Below, in pieces: positions 18,431 through 27,162 of a stretch of 42,204 bases of DNA. Position 1 is the first letter of the stretch, and each line of letters starts with the position of its first letter. A program made the position numbers and the translations under genes. Under the pieces are notes generated by a model that saw only the letters and a list, made by a program, of their open reading frames with translations, ran no database searches and had not been told where the DNA came from. Source of the DNA: Deltaproteobacteria bacterium (GTDB taxonomy: Bacteria > Myxococcota_A > Polyangia > Polyangiales > Polyangiaceae); the NCBI GenBank assembly GCA_016875405.1, contig VGRJ01000031.1, positions 1 to 42,204 on the forward strand. The letters are read 5' to 3'.

Positions 18431-20167
18431 ATGTCGTACCGACTCGACCGCTTCCGTATTTTCACGCCATCGACGACGCTCGGTCTCCTCGGCGCCGCCG
18501 CGATCCTCGCCGCATGCAAGATTGACCCAATCTCCGAAGATCTGCCGGCGTCGACCGCCTCGTCGGGCGGCATGACCGTCACGGTGTCCGTCGGCTCCGT
18601 CGGCGGCGCGGGCGGCGCGGGAGGCGCGGGAGGCGCGGGAGGCGCGGGAGGTTCGGTGAACTGCGCCGACGAAGAGGTCAAGTGCGGCGACGTCTGCGTC
18701 GACCTCAAGACCAGCGTCGACAACTGCGGCGAGTGCGCGAAGAAGTGCGACGGCGCGTCCAACGCCGACGCCACCTGCGCCGACAGCGCCTGCGGCCTCG
18801 CCTGCACGACGGGCTTCGGCAACTGCGACATGGACGCCGTGAACGGCTGCGAGGCCACCCTCGGCACGGACCTCATGAACTGCGGCGCCTGTGGCAATGC
18901 CTGCGCGCTCGCGAACGCCACGCAGGCCTGCGCCGACGGTATGTGCGGCATCGGCCAGTGCAACGCCGACTTCGACAACTGCGACATGAACGCCACGAAC
19001 GGCTGCGAGGCGAACCTCAACGCCGACCTCGAGAACTGCGGCGCGTGCGGTACCAAGTGCGGGGCGGGCCAGGTCTGCGCGACCGGTGTGTGCCAGAAGC
19101 CCGCGGTCGTCAGCGCGATCGCAACCGGCTTCGATCACTCGTGCGCGCTCGTGAACGGCGCCGCGAAGTGCTGGGGTGAGGGCAGCCTGGGTGAGCTCGG
19201 CAACGGTGCCAGCGCAGACTCGCTCACCCCGGTCGACGTCATGAACCTGACCGGCCTCAACGCGCTGGCCGCCGGGGTCTCGTTCGGCTGCGGCCTGAAG
19301 AGCGACGGCACAGCCTTCTGCTGGGGCTCGAACGCGTACGGCGGAAAGCTCGGCGCGGGGAGCGCGGACGATAGCAGCAACGTCGCGCTCCAGGTGAAGG
19401 ATCTCGCGGGCATCGAGACGATCGGCGCGAGCTTCGGGCATGCCTGCGCGTCGACGAAGACGAAGGAGGTCTTCTGCTGGGGCACGAACGGCTTCGGGCA
19501 GCTCGGGACCGGCGGCGGGCCAACGAACGTCCCGGTGAAGGTGCCCGCGGCAAGTCTTCCGACCCAGCGGGCGATTTCGGTGGCGGCCGGGAGCTTCCAC
19601 ACCTGCGCCGCCTTCGAGAATGGCGACGTCTATTGCTGGGGCCGAAATGATTTCGGTCAGGTCGGCGTCACCGCCGGAGGAGACCAGCCTGCCCCGCAGA
19701 AGGTCACTTTGCCTGCGCTCGCGGAAGAGGTCACGACGGGTGAGCTCCACTCGTGCGCGCGGCTCGCGGACAAGTCGGTCTACTGCTGGGGTTACGGTGG
19801 TGGCGGCGAGCTCGGCAACGGCGGCTTCGTGAGCTCGGCGACTCCGGTGAAGGTCACGGGTATCGCGAACGCCCTCCGGATCGGCGCGGGCTGGTACCAC
19901 AACTGCGCGGTGCTCGAGGACAACACGGCGACCTGCTGGGGCGAGAACGAGAAGGGGCAGCTCGGCAACGGCGGCGCGAAGTCGAACGTTCCGGTCGCGG
20001 TCGCCGGCCTCATGGGCGCGGCGCAGATCGATGGCGGCCGCTCGCACACCTGCGCGCGCCTGACCACGGGCGGCGTTCGTTGCTGGGGCGACAACGCTGC
20101 CGGCCAGCTCGGGAACAACCTGACGACGAACAGCTCGACCCCCGTGATCCCGGTCGGTTTCGACTGA
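18431..20167 (+). CDS. RCC1-repeat surface lipoprotein with Cys-rich modules
   Basis: A 578-residue predicted surface lipoprotein. The signal peptide ends LAAC (Cys29). A linker follows with a Gly-Gly-Ala tract (about 58-75). Residues about 77-220 form three Cys-rich units with the recurring pattern NCGxC, NGCEA and CGACG. These resemble the disulfide-rich modules found in many myxobacterial extracellular proteins. From about 230 to the end there are seven RCC1/BNR-like blades, each ending in CWG after a His/Gly-Cys start (for example HSCALVNG then KCWG). Seven blades is the number needed for a closed beta-propeller. The paired cysteine in every blade suggests one disulfide per blade. Expected role: protein-protein or ligand binding on the cell surface. 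No enzyme motif is visible. Confidence 0.88.
   Translation: MSYRLDRFRIFTPSTTLGLLGAAAILAACKIDPISEDLPASTASSGGMTVTVSVGSVGGAGGAGGAGGAGGAGGSVNCADEEVKCGDVCVDLKTSVDNCGECAKKCDGASNADATCADSACGLACTTGFGNCDMDAVNGCEATLGTDLMNCGACGNACALANATQACADGMCGIGQCNADFDNCDMNATNGCEANLNADLENCGACGTKCGAGQVCATGVCQKPAVVSAIATGFDHSCALVNGAAKCWGEGSLGELGNGASADSLTPVDVMNLTGLNALAAGVSFGCGLKSDGTAFCWGSNAYGGKLGAGSADDSSNVALQVKDLAGIETIGASFGHACASTKTKEVFCWGTNGFGQLGTGGGPTNVPVKVPAASLPTQRAISVAAGSFHTCAAFENGDVYCWGRNDFGQVGVTAGGDQPAPQKVTLPALAEEVTTGELHSCARLADKSVYCWGYGGGGELGNGGFVSSATPVKVTGIANALRIGAGWYHNCAVLEDNTATCWGENEKGQLGNGGAKSNVPVAVAGLMGAAQIDGGRSHTCARLTTGGVRCWGDNAAGQLGNNLTTNSSTPVIPVGFD
18602..18655 (+). repeat. Imperfect 9-bp repeats encoding a Gly-Gly-Ala linker
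   Basis: About six near-identical copies of ggaggcgcg (the first with ggcggcgcg) encode the Gly/Ala tether between the lipid anchor and the Cys-rich modules. Confidence 0.85.
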
Positions 20168-20186
20168 TCAGTCTTGAGGCCGCCGT

Positions 20187-20218
20187 CGAGGCGTCTCGTC
20201 AGAAGGCGGGGCGCCTCG
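20187..20218. terminator. Possible hairpin between convergent genes
   Basis: CGAGGCG (20187-20193) pairs with CGCCTCG (20212-20218) across an 18-nt loop. It lies between the RCC1 gene and the convergent gene ending at 20246. A short T-containing stretch follows on the plus strand. The long loop makes it a weak candidate. Confidence 0.28.
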
Positions 20219-20245
20219 CGTCGTTTGTGTGTGGCGCGCGCGAGC

Positions 20246-21244
20246 TCACCGGTCGCGCACGAGCAGACGCCGGAGCAGCTCGAGCGGCTCGAAGCCGAGC
20301 GACGCCTCGAGCGGACGCCCGCCGAGCGCCGCATCGCGCACTGCGGCGAGCGCCGGCTCGAGGAGGCCCGTGGGATCGAAGCGCGCGGTGGCCGCCCGCA
20401 GCGCGTGCCAAGCAGCGCGGCCGGCGTCGAGGCCGAGCGGCACCGCCATGCCGGGTGGCGCGGGGTAGAGGACGACGTCGCGCACCGCGACCGCCATCGC
20501 CCACGCGCCGGGCGTAGGGTCGACCTCGAGCCGGCGGAAGGTCGCGACATCGGCGTAGAAGCCGAGCGCGAGCGGGCCAACACGCGCCTGCGCGGCGCGC
20601 GCGAGGTGCCGGTAGTCGCGGCGGAAGTCGCCCGAGAGCAGGCCGAGCTCGCCGCGGAGCTCCTCAGGCCCGAGGATCCAGTCGAAGCCGTCGGCGCCGC
20701 GGCGCACGCAGAGCGAGGTCCACAGCTCGTCGCGGTCGAACAGCCCGAGCAGCATCGAGCGGCCGACCGGGCATACCGAGTCGAACGTCCGCTCGACGGT
20801 CACGGCTCGCGGGATCGGGACGCCCGCGAGGCGGCGCGGCCAGACGTCGACGCCGCCGCGCTCGACCTCCTCACGGAGCAACGTGAGCAGCGTCAAGAGC
20901 TGGCTGGTCGTGTCGTCCTCGCGTCGAAGCCGCGCGCCGAGCTCCTCGAAGACGCGACCGAGCGCCCCGCTCTCGAGCACGATCGCGTAGCTCGCCTCGT
21001 GACGCCTCGCGAGCGCCTCGGCCGACATCGGCCAGTCGCGCGACACGTCGTCGAGCCGCAACCGACCGGCCTGCGAGTGCAGGAGCTTGCGCAGCCGGCC
21101 GCGCGCATGCACCGCCACGATCGCGCCCTGAGGTCGGTCGGGATCGCGTGGGCGCCCCTCGGGCCGCTGCGGCCGGAAGAGCTCGAGGACGCGCTGCCAA
21201 TCGCGGCAGCCGAACCCCTCGAACCGAACGTCGCGCGAGAACAC
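20246..21244 (-). CDS. Protein of unknown function (332 aa)
   Basis: A soluble, acidic/arginine-rich 332-residue protein starting at GTG (MFSRDVRFEGFG). There is no signal peptide or membrane segment. It has a mixed alpha/beta composition with conserved-looking hydrophobic blocks such as VVAVRDVVLYPAPPGMAVPL, LALGFYADVATF and FDWILGPEELRGELG. I recognise no domain or catalytic motif. It lies 77 nt downstream of another unrecognised gene on the same strand, and the two are likely one transcript. It could be a cytoplasmic enzyme or a partner of its neighbour. Codon use is that of the surrounding genes, which supports it being real. Confidence 0.72.
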   Translation of the reverse strand: MFSRDVRFEGFGCRDWQRVLELFRPQRPEGRPRDPDRPQGAIVAVHARGRLRKLLHSQAGRLRLDDVSRDWPMSAEALARRHEASYAIVLESGALGRVFEELGARLRREDDTTSQLLTLLTLLREEVERGGVDVWPRRLAGVPIPRAVTVERTFDSVCPVGRSMLLGLFDRDELWTSLCVRRGADGFDWILGPEELRGELGLLSGDFRRDYRHLARAAQARVGPLALGFYADVATFRRLEVDPTPGAWAMAVAVRDVVLYPAPPGMAVPLGLDAGRAAWHALRAATARFDPTGLLEPALAAVRDAALGGRPLEASLGFEPLELLRRLLVRDR

Positions 21245-21321
21245 GGTGCAGGGAGGCTACAAGGTCGACGCGCCAGGAGCGAGCCTCATGGCGGCGCGCC
21301 CGTTGCGAATCGCGACGCCGC

Positions 21322-22272
21322 TCAGGCGCGCGGCCCCCACCAGAGGAGCTCATGCCGCGCCTCGCGGCCGAGCACCGGCACCGTGACGACGAGTTTGTCG
21401 CCGTCGACCTCGACCCGGTGCGGCGGCGCCGCGTCCGCGGGAAAGAAGGCCGAGCCGACGAAGCCGGCGGCGTCGAGCCACAGGAGGTGGACACCGTTTG
21501 CCGAGGGGCCATGCAGCAGCAACATGCGGCCGCCCCCGAGCAGCACGAAGTCGAGCCACTCGAAGCCGAGCTCCGAGAAGCGCTCGGCCGTCGGGAAGTG
21601 CTCACCGACGTCGCGCAGCTCGGGGAGGTGGGCCTTCAAGTGTCGGTAGAACGCATCGTAACGGACCTTGGTGAGGCGCGGGAGCTTGCGGTCCGGCGGC
21701 GCTAGCAGGGGCAGCTCCTCTGGCCTCGCGGTCGGCACCTCGACGTGGAGGCGGTAGCGATCTCCGAGGCGCGGCTCGCCGACTTCCTCGTCCGACAGCG
21801 CCTTCAGCCACCACTGGAAGAGCGCGAGATCGCCTGTCCCCGCGCGCGATTCGAGCCGAACGAGCGACTCCCATAGCGGGCTGCGGAGCTGCAACGCGCC
21901 GCCGTGGTTCTTGACGATGCACGCGGCGACGTAGGCGACCCCGTGCGTGACGAGGTGGACGAACGGCGGCACCTCACCGACCTCCGACACCGGCGCGAGC
22001 AGCCGGTCGCGCGCGTCGCGCGTCAGGGCGGCCGCGAGCCGGTGAACCGAGGCGTCCGTGTAGTCGAGCGCGAGATCGACCCCGAGCGCCTCGGGCGCGA
22101 GCTTCGCGAAGGCATCGGCGATCTCGAGGAAGGCCGCGTCGAGCCGCGGGTTCCTGGCGGGGTTCGCGTCGGTGATCCGGACGCGCGCGAGGTCGGCGCC
22201 GGGCGCGTAGAGCGGCAAGAAATAGCGCTCGAAGAGCCGCGCGGCGGTGAGGTTCGGTGCGGCGGTCGTCAT
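21322..22272 (-). CDS. Protein of unknown function (316 aa)
   Basis: A 316-residue soluble protein. The ATG (MTTAAPNLTAARLFERYFLPLY) was chosen because the frame upstream crosses the divergent MFS gene and its promoter. The N-terminal two thirds appear helical, with THGVAYVAACIVKNHGG and LFQWWLKALSDEE. The last part (LLLGGGRMLLLHGPSANGVHLLWLDAAGF, read here in pieces) is beta-rich. No known motif is visible. The protein is divergent from the MFS gene across 123 bp and followed by the 332-residue gene. No similarity between the two unknown proteins is obvious by eye. Confidence 0.74.
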   Translation of the reverse strand: MTTAAPNLTAARLFERYFLPLYAPGADLARVRITDANPARNPRLDAAFLEIADAFAKLAPEALGVDLALDYTDASVHRLAAALTRDARDRLLAPVSEVGEVPPFVHLVTHGVAYVAACIVKNHGGALQLRSPLWESLVRLESRAGTGDLALFQWWLKALSDEEVGEPRLGDRYRLHVEVPTARPEELPLLAPPDRKLPRLTKVRYDAFYRHLKAHLPELRDVGEHFPTAERFSELGFEWLDFVLLGGGRMLLLHGPSANGVHLLWLDAAGFVGSAFFPADAAPPHRVEVDGDKLVVTVPVLGREARHELLWWGPRA

Positions 22273-22382
22273 CGTCGGGGCCCGTCCGGGGATGGTCGTA
22301 CCACCCGGCCTTCGGCGCGCAAAGGGCGAGCCTCTTCGAGCCCGGGCCCGCCGCTTTCTCCTGCACGCGGTCGTTTCGTTGG

Positions 22383-22388
22383 TAGCCT
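22383..22388 (+). promoter_or_regulatory. Candidate -10 element TAGCCT before the MFS gene
   Basis: TAGCCT ends 7 nt before the GTG start, with no Shine-Dalgarno site in between. It may drive a leaderless or near-leaderless transcript. The element lies in the 123-bp divergent region 22273-22395. Confidence 0.3.
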
Positions 22389-22395
22389 CTGTCGC

Positions 22396-23766
22396 GTGCA
22401 AGCCGCCGACGCGACCGAGCCCAGCACCCTCTCCGAAGACGTTCGCGCCCTGCTCGCGTGTCCGCGTGAGCTGTGGCTCGTCTACCTGGCGACGTTCCTC
22501 GAATACATCGGCATCTTCACGTTCTTGCCAACCTTGCCGCTCTGGCTGTCGGGCGACTTCGGGATGACCGACAAGGACGCTGGCTGGTGGGCCGCGACCT
22601 TCTCGATGCTGGTCTCGCTGTTCGTGTTCATGGTCGGCTCGATCGCCGACATCGTGGGCGTTCGGCGCATGTTGATCGCTTCGTTCGCGCTCGCGGCGCT
22701 GACGCGCCTCGGCATGTCGTTTGCCGGGACGAGCCAGACCGCTATCGCGACGCTGCTCGCCTTCGGCTTCGCCTACGCGACGACCTCGCCGGTCCTGCAG
22801 ACCGCGGTGCAGCGCACCTCGTCGAAGCGCACGCGCGCCTTCGCCTTCTCGCTCTGGTACGTGAGCTTCAACCTGTCCGGCGCGATCTCGGGGCCGATCA
22901 TCGACGGCGCGCGCAAGTATTTCCTCGACCCGGTCACGAAAAAGCTCGTCGCGAAGCCCGTCACCCTGCCGCTCCTCGGCGAGCGCGCGATGACCGCAAA
23001 CGCCGCGATCCTCGGAGTCGGGTTCGTGTCGGCGGCGCTCGCGGTGCTGGTCATCTTGATGCTTCGCAAGGACTTCGAGCATCGCGCCGACCCCGAGGAG
23101 GGACCGGCCAAGGCCAAGGCGCACCCGCTCGCGGCGCTCCGCGAGGTGATGAGCGACCGCGCGTTCTGGCGCTTCATGCTGATGCTCGCGCTCCTCTGCC
23201 TCGTCCGCATGATGTTCCAGCACATGCATTTCACCTGGCCGAAGTATGTGCTCCGAGAGCAGGGCGAGGACTTCCCCGTCGGGACGCTGTGGTCGGTCAA
23301 CTCGATGCTGATCCTGGTGCTCGCGCCGCTCGGCACCGCGCTCACCCGCAAGCGGAAGCCTTTCGACGTGCTGCTCCTTGGGGCGCTCATCTCGTCGGCG
23401 AGCCCGTTCGTCCTGTGCTTCGGCTCGTCGATGCCCTTTCAGGTCGGCATGATCCTGCTCCTCACGGTGGGCGAGGCGCTGTGGTCGCCGCGGCTCTACG
23501 AGTACAACATCTCGATCGCGCCGCGGGGCCGCGAGGCGACCTACGTGAGCCTCGCCGCGCTGCCGTACTTCCTAGCGAAGTTCCTCGTCGGTCCGACCTC
23601 GGGTTACCTCTTGTCGGCCTACTGCCCCGCCGAAGGCGCGCGCCACTCGGCGATCCTCTGGGGCGTCATCGGCATGTCGACGATGATCGGGCCGGTCGGG
23701 ATCTTCCTCCTCCGAAACCTGATCCAGAAGAAGGACGAGCCGACGCCCGAGCCGATCGGTCATTGA
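22396..23766 (+). CDS. MFS transporter
   Basis: A 456-residue permease with about twelve membrane spans. Span 1 is LWLVYLATFLEYIGIFTFLP. The loop between spans 2 and 3 has GSIADIVGVRRMLIASF, the D-x-x-G-R/x-R pattern typical of the family's motif A. A cytoplasmic loop (about 225-250) separates the halves. The second half has VRMMFQHMHFTWPKYV and TVGEALWSPRLYEYN, reminiscent of peptide or nucleoside MFS carriers, but I cannot name the substrate. The GTG start (VQAADATEPS) was chosen because the hydrophobic core begins about 30 residues later. The frame upstream covers the oppositely oriented gene. Confidence 0.87.
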   Translation: MQAADATEPSTLSEDVRALLACPRELWLVYLATFLEYIGIFTFLPTLPLWLSGDFGMTDKDAGWWAATFSMLVSLFVFMVGSIADIVGVRRMLIASFALAALTRLGMSFAGTSQTAIATLLAFGFAYATTSPVLQTAVQRTSSKRTRAFAFSLWYVSFNLSGAISGPIIDGARKYFLDPVTKKLVAKPVTLPLLGERAMTANAAILGVGFVSAALAVLVILMLRKDFEHRADPEEGPAKAKAHPLAALREVMSDRAFWRFMLMLALLCLVRMMFQHMHFTWPKYVLREQGEDFPVGTLWSVNSMLILVLAPLGTALTRKRKPFDVLLLGALISSASPFVLCFGSSMPFQVGMILLLTVGEALWSPRLYEYNISIAPRGREATYVSLAALPYFLAKFLVGPTSGYLLSAYCPAEGARHSAILWGVIGMSTMIGPVGIFLLRNLIQKKDEPTPEPIGH

Positions 23767-23824
23767 CCCCATGGCGCCCGTCGCGACGCCGTTGGCTGCG
23801 AGGATGCCTCCTCGGCGGCGCCCG

Positions 23825-23840
23825 CGTGGTAGCCTCCACG
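23825..23840 (+). promoter_or_regulatory. Inverted repeat CGTGG-TAGCCT-CCACG before the small lipoprotein gene
   Basis: A perfect 5-bp inverted repeat encloses TAGCCT (23830-23835), the same -10-like hexamer as before the MFS gene. It ends 13 nt before the ATG at 23854. It could be an operator over a -10 box or a hairpin ending the MFS transcript. Confidence 0.3.
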
Positions 23841-23853
23841 TGAGGTGGTACAG

Positions 23854-24363
23854 ATGTTGATCTGGGCGTCCGTCCTCGCGCTTTTGCCTTGCGCGGGGCT
23901 GCTCCTCGCGGCCTGTGGCCTCGACGGCGACCAGCTGTTCGGAGAGCCGATCGACGCTGCGGTCGTGTCCGCGACCTCGGGCGCAGGCGGCGTGGGCGGG
24001 GACGGTGGCGCGCTGACGGCGTCTTCGGTCGATGCGGGCTCTGGCGTTGGCGGCGGCTTCTCGGTCGCCGCGAGCCAGGCGGCCTCCTCGTCGGTGGGTG
24101 CGACGTCGAGCGCGACGGGCGGGATGGAGGCGATGCCCTGCGAGCCGAAGCCGACCGACAAAGACTGCTCGACGTGCATCAAGTCGCAGTGCTGCGCCGA
24201 GCTCGAGGCCTGCAACGGCGACCCGACGTGCACCTGCATGCTGGTGTGCACGCTGCAGAAGAAGCTCACCTGCTACTCGGAGTGCAAGACGAACTTCAAC
24301 CAGCAGCCGTGGGTCACGTTCTCGAAGTGTCGAACGACGAAGTGCGCCCTCGCCTGCCTGTAG
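23854..24363 (+). CDS. Small Cys-rich lipoprotein
   Basis: A 169-residue predicted lipoprotein. ATG 23854 was chosen over GTG 23845 because GAGG (23842-23845) then has good spacing. The signal peptide ends LLLAAC. A Ser/Gly/Ala linker covers about residues 30-95. The C-terminal 75 residues hold about fourteen cysteines, including CSTCIKSQCCAELEAC and CTCMLVCTLQKKLTCYSEC. The pattern is compact and disulfide-rich, repeatedly seen at the C-terminus of myxobacterial lipoproteins. Function unknown; structural or binding role likely. It follows the MFS gene by 87 nt and converges on rpoN. Confidence 0.82.
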   Translation: MLIWASVLALLPCAGLLLAACGLDGDQLFGEPIDAAVVSATSGAGGVGGDGGALTASSVDAGSGVGGGFSVAASQAASSSVGATSSATGGMEAMPCEPKPTDKDCSTCIKSQCCAELEACNGDPTCTCMLVCTLQKKLTCYSECKTNFNQQPWVTFSKCRTTKCALACL

Positions 24364-24364
24364 C

Positions 24365-24379
24365 GCGGCGACGCGCCGC
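24365..24379. terminator. Compact GC hairpin between convergent genes
   Basis: GCGGCG-ACG-CGCCGC forms a perfect 6-bp stem with a 3-nt loop in the 21-nt gap between the lipoprotein stop and the rpoN stop. It is symmetric, so it could act in both directions. No T-tract follows. Confidence 0.4.
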
Positions 24380-24384
24380 TCACG

Positions 24385-25878
24385 CTAGAAGAGCTTCTTG
24401 CGCTTGGCCGACGACAGGATACCCAGCATTTCGCGGTACTTTGCGACGGTGCGCCGCGCGATCTTGATGCCCTGGTCATCCTTCAGCTTCTTGACGAGCG
24501 CCTGATCGCTGAGCGGCTTGCCTTTGTCCTCGGCCGCACACATCACGCGGATCGCCTGCTTGACGCTCTCGGACGCGATGTCTTCCTCGCCGACGCGCGC
24601 GATCGACGAGTTGAAGAAGTACTTGAGCTCGAAGAGCCCCTGCGGCGTGTGAACGTACTTGTTCGAGGTGACGCGCGAGATGGTCGACTCGTGCATCCCC
24701 ACCGACTCGGCGACGTCGCGGAGGATCATCGGCTTTAGGTACGCGACGCCATTCTCGAGGAACTCGCGCTGCTTCTCGACGATGCACTCGGTGACCTTGA
24801 TGATCGTCCGACGGCGTTGCTCGATCGCGCGGATGAGCCACTGCGCGCTGCGGAGCTTCTCGTTGATGAACTCCTTCGCCTTCGGATCCCTCAACATCCG
24901 CTGCACCAGCGTCTCGTTGATGTAGAGCCGCTGCATCCCGCGATCGTTGTCCGAGACGACGAAGCGCTCGCCGTCCTTGATGACGAAGACATCGGGGGTG
25001 ATAGCGATGGTCCGCTCGTCGACCTCTGAGAAATTGCGCGCCGGAACGCTCTCGAGCTTCTGGATCTCCTGCACCGCGTCGATGACGTCTTCGAGCGAGA
25101 TATCGAGCGCCTTCGCGATCGCGTTCAGGTTGCGCCGCTCGACGTCGTGGAGATGGCTCCTGATGATGGCCTTCTCGGTGTCGTCGAAGCCGATGACCTC
25201 CGCCTGCACGAGCAGGCACTCCTGGAGGTTGCGGGCCGCGACGCCGACGGGGTCGAAGCGCTGGATCATGCTCAGCACCTCCTCGGCGTCCTCGAGCTCG
25301 AGCTCGGCTTCGCGCGCGAGGTCGGCGATGGTGAGGTCGGGCAGGGTCTCGCCGTCGGGCCCGACGCCGCCCTCGAGGTCGAGGTAGCCCTTTTCGTCGA
25401 GGTTGCCGATGACGAGGAGCGCGAAGTTGCGCTCGTGGTCGAGGAAGTCGCTCATCTGCAGCTGCCAGAGGAGGTGCTCGCGCAGGCTGGAGGGCTTGGT
25501 GAGGTTCTGCTCGATCGGCGGCAGCTCCTCGAAGCCGGAGCGTGAGGCCCCGACGGGCTGACGCAGCTGCTGGTTCTCGAGGTAGCTCGCCCAGTCGATG
25601 TCCTGGGTGGTGTCGGGCTCGCGGGCGCGCTCGGCCTCGGCCTTGCTCTGGAGTGCGGACTCGGGCGGCGAGGCAGCGGCGCGACCGCCGTCGTCGTGCT
25701 CCTTCGGCTCGACCCGGTCATCGGCGAGCAGCGGGTTGCCGTCGAGCTCCTTGCGTACCTCATCGACGAGCTCGAGCCGCGACAGCTGCAAGAGGCGGAT
25801 CGCCTGGACGAGCTGCGGGGTCATGACGAGCTGCTGCGTCAGTTTGACCTGCAGCTTCATCTCCATCCCGAACGCCAT
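24385..25878 (-). CDS. rpoN: RNA polymerase sigma-54 factor
   Basis: A 497-residue alternative sigma factor that recognises -24/-12 promoters and needs AAA+ activators. Region I is at the N-terminus (MKLQVKLTQQLVMTPQLVQA), rich in Gln and Leu. An acidic linker (about 50-105) follows. The core-binding region and a helix-turn-helix lead to the RpoN box ARRTVAKYRE (474-483). A strong ribosome site GAAGGAG precedes the ATG by 6-7 nt. The upstream gap holds a palindrome beside a -10-like hexamer. The gene stands alone here, without hpf, ptsN or lptB next to it. Many sigma-54 activators are expected elsewhere in a myxobacterial genome. Confidence 0.97.
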   Translation of the reverse strand: MAFGMEMKLQVKLTQQLVMTPQLVQAIRLLQLSRLELVDEVRKELDGNPLLADDRVEPKEHDDGGRAAASPPESALQSKAEAERAREPDTTQDIDWASYLENQQLRQPVGASRSGFEELPPIEQNLTKPSSLREHLLWQLQMSDFLDHERNFALLVIGNLDEKGYLDLEGGVGPDGETLPDLTIADLAREAELELEDAEEVLSMIQRFDPVGVAARNLQECLLVQAEVIGFDDTEKAIIRSHLHDVERRNLNAIAKALDISLEDVIDAVQEIQKLESVPARNFSEVDERTIAITPDVFVIKDGERFVVSDNDRGMQRLYINETLVQRMLRDPKAKEFINEKLRSAQWLIRAIEQRRRTIIKVTECIVEKQREFLENGVAYLKPMILRDVAESVGMHESTISRVTSNKYVHTPQGLFELKYFFNSSIARVGEEDIASESVKQAIRVMCAAEDKGKPLSDQALVKKLKDDQGIKIARRTVAKYREMLGILSSAKRKKLF

Positions 25879-25926
25879 GCTCGCTCCTTCGACGCGCCGC
25901 GGTGCCGTACCGCGGGGCCAAACGAA

Positions 25927-25949
25927 AGGTTAGCACGCGCGATCGCGCG
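25927..25949 (-). promoter_or_regulatory. Candidate rpoN promoter with adjacent palindrome
   Basis: On the minus strand a perfect 14-bp palindrome CGCGCGATCGCGCG (25936-25949) is followed 3 nt later by TAACCT (25927-25932), 48 nt before the rpoN start. The placement fits an operator upstream of a -10 element. The rest of the 210-bp gap (25879-26088) shows nothing else clear. Confidence 0.35.
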
Positions 25950-26088
25950 CGGTCTGGAATTTGCTTCCTCGCCGACTCAACCTGGGACTGCTGCTGCCTC
26001 GCGCGGCTCCGCGGTCCCTTGGGAGCGTGTCGCCTCCGCGCTGAGTGCGGGACGGGTGACGACGATGCCCGCCCGACCCGACGGGTAC

Positions 26089-27162
26089 TTAAGCTTGGAT
26101 CTCCCGGAGCGCGATCGCGGCGCGGTCGGCGACGCCGAGCCCCAGGGCCGCCGCGACGTCGAGGTAGCTCGGCGAACGGCCGTCCTCGGCGAGGGTCGGG
26201 AGCCCGTTCTCTTTTCGAAACCCCTCGATCACCTCCCAGCCGACGACGTCGAGCGCGACGGGATCGGTCGCCGCGTAGATCGACTCGTGCGGCGCCCGGC
26301 GGCGCGGGTTCACGTCGATCGGGCCCTCGTCGTAGATCACCTGGAAGGCGTCCGTGATGTGGAGCGCGACGCGGCTGCGGACGACCTCTTGTGCATAGAG
26401 GTGCGCGATCTGCGGCGAGGCGTTGTGCGCGTGAAACTCGTGCGGGTTCACGTTGCTGCCGTGCGTGATGTTCTTCATCGCGCCGGTGAAGCCGCAGATC
26501 GAGTGATCCTTCATCTGCGAGACGTTGAGGACGACCGTGGCCGACGTGAACGGCGTCACGTAGCGCGTCGCGACCCCGCCGACGGTGATCTTGTCCATCT
26601 CGGCCTCTTTGTTGAGGTGGACCGCGTAACGAATGCCCGCCGGCATCTCGGGCGCCGGCGCGAGAGTGTCCTTGTTGGTGACGCAGCGCGTGGCGTAGAG
26701 AAAATCGCGGTACTGCTCGAAGACGGTGATCTTCTCGGGCGGGACGCCGACGTCGATGACGGCGCGCGCGATCGCGGCGACGAGCTCGACGTTCGTCGCC
26801 ATCTTCATCGTCTTGCGGCCGGCGATGCCGTTCGGCTTGATCGCGACCACGTCGTCGGGGTGCACGACGGTGGCGAAGGCCTCTCGCAAGGAGGCCTTGC
26901 CGGTGAGCGCAGTCATCGCGGCCTCGAGCATCGCCTGGGCGGCCTCGGGCTTCGGGTACGCGCCGTTGTCTTGCAGCGAGCCCGGGCGCGTCACGCGGAC
27001 GACCTTGCCGGGCAGCGACAGCCGAGTGAAGCCGGCAGGCGGGCGGGCGGCCCAGCGGCGGCCCTCGGCGTCGGAGGTAGCGGGCGCGAGCGCGGCAGCA
27101 CCGGAGGCGACCGCGGCGGCGCCGCCGATGAGCGAGCGGCGAGAGAGGCTGATTCGAGACAC
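26089..27162 (-). CDS. Tat-exported DUF362 protein
   Basis: A 357-residue protein. The N-terminus has the twin-arginine motif SRRSLIGG followed by an Ala-rich hydrophobic segment and a cleavage region near residue 32, so it should be exported folded. The body matches DUF362: IKPNGIAGR, VIDVGVPPEKITVFEQ, LNVSQMKDHSICGFTGAMKN and ATDPVALDVVGWEVIE. There is no ferredoxin-type cysteine cluster, unlike longer DUF362 proteins. The family function is not established; some members are linked to iron-sulfur or redox proteins. TAGGAT (27184-27189, minus) and GAGGAA give plausible start signals. It is divergent from the peroxidase gene across 109 bp. Confidence 0.88.
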   Translation of the reverse strand: MSRISLSRRSLIGGAAAVASGAAALAPATSDAEGRRWAARPPAGFTRLSLPGKVVRVTRPGSLQDNGAYPKPEAAQAMLEAAMTALTGKASLREAFATVVHPDDVVAIKPNGIAGRKTMKMATNVELVAAIARAVIDVGVPPEKITVFEQYRDFLYATRCVTNKDTLAPAPEMPAGIRYAVHLNKEAEMDKITVGGVATRYVTPFTSATVVLNVSQMKDHSICGFTGAMKNITHGSNVNPHEFHAHNASPQIAHLYAQEVVRSRVALHITDAFQVIYDEGPIDVNPRRRAPHESIYAATDPVALDVVGWEVIEGFRKENGLPTLAEDGRSPSYLDVAAALGLGVADRAAIALREIQA

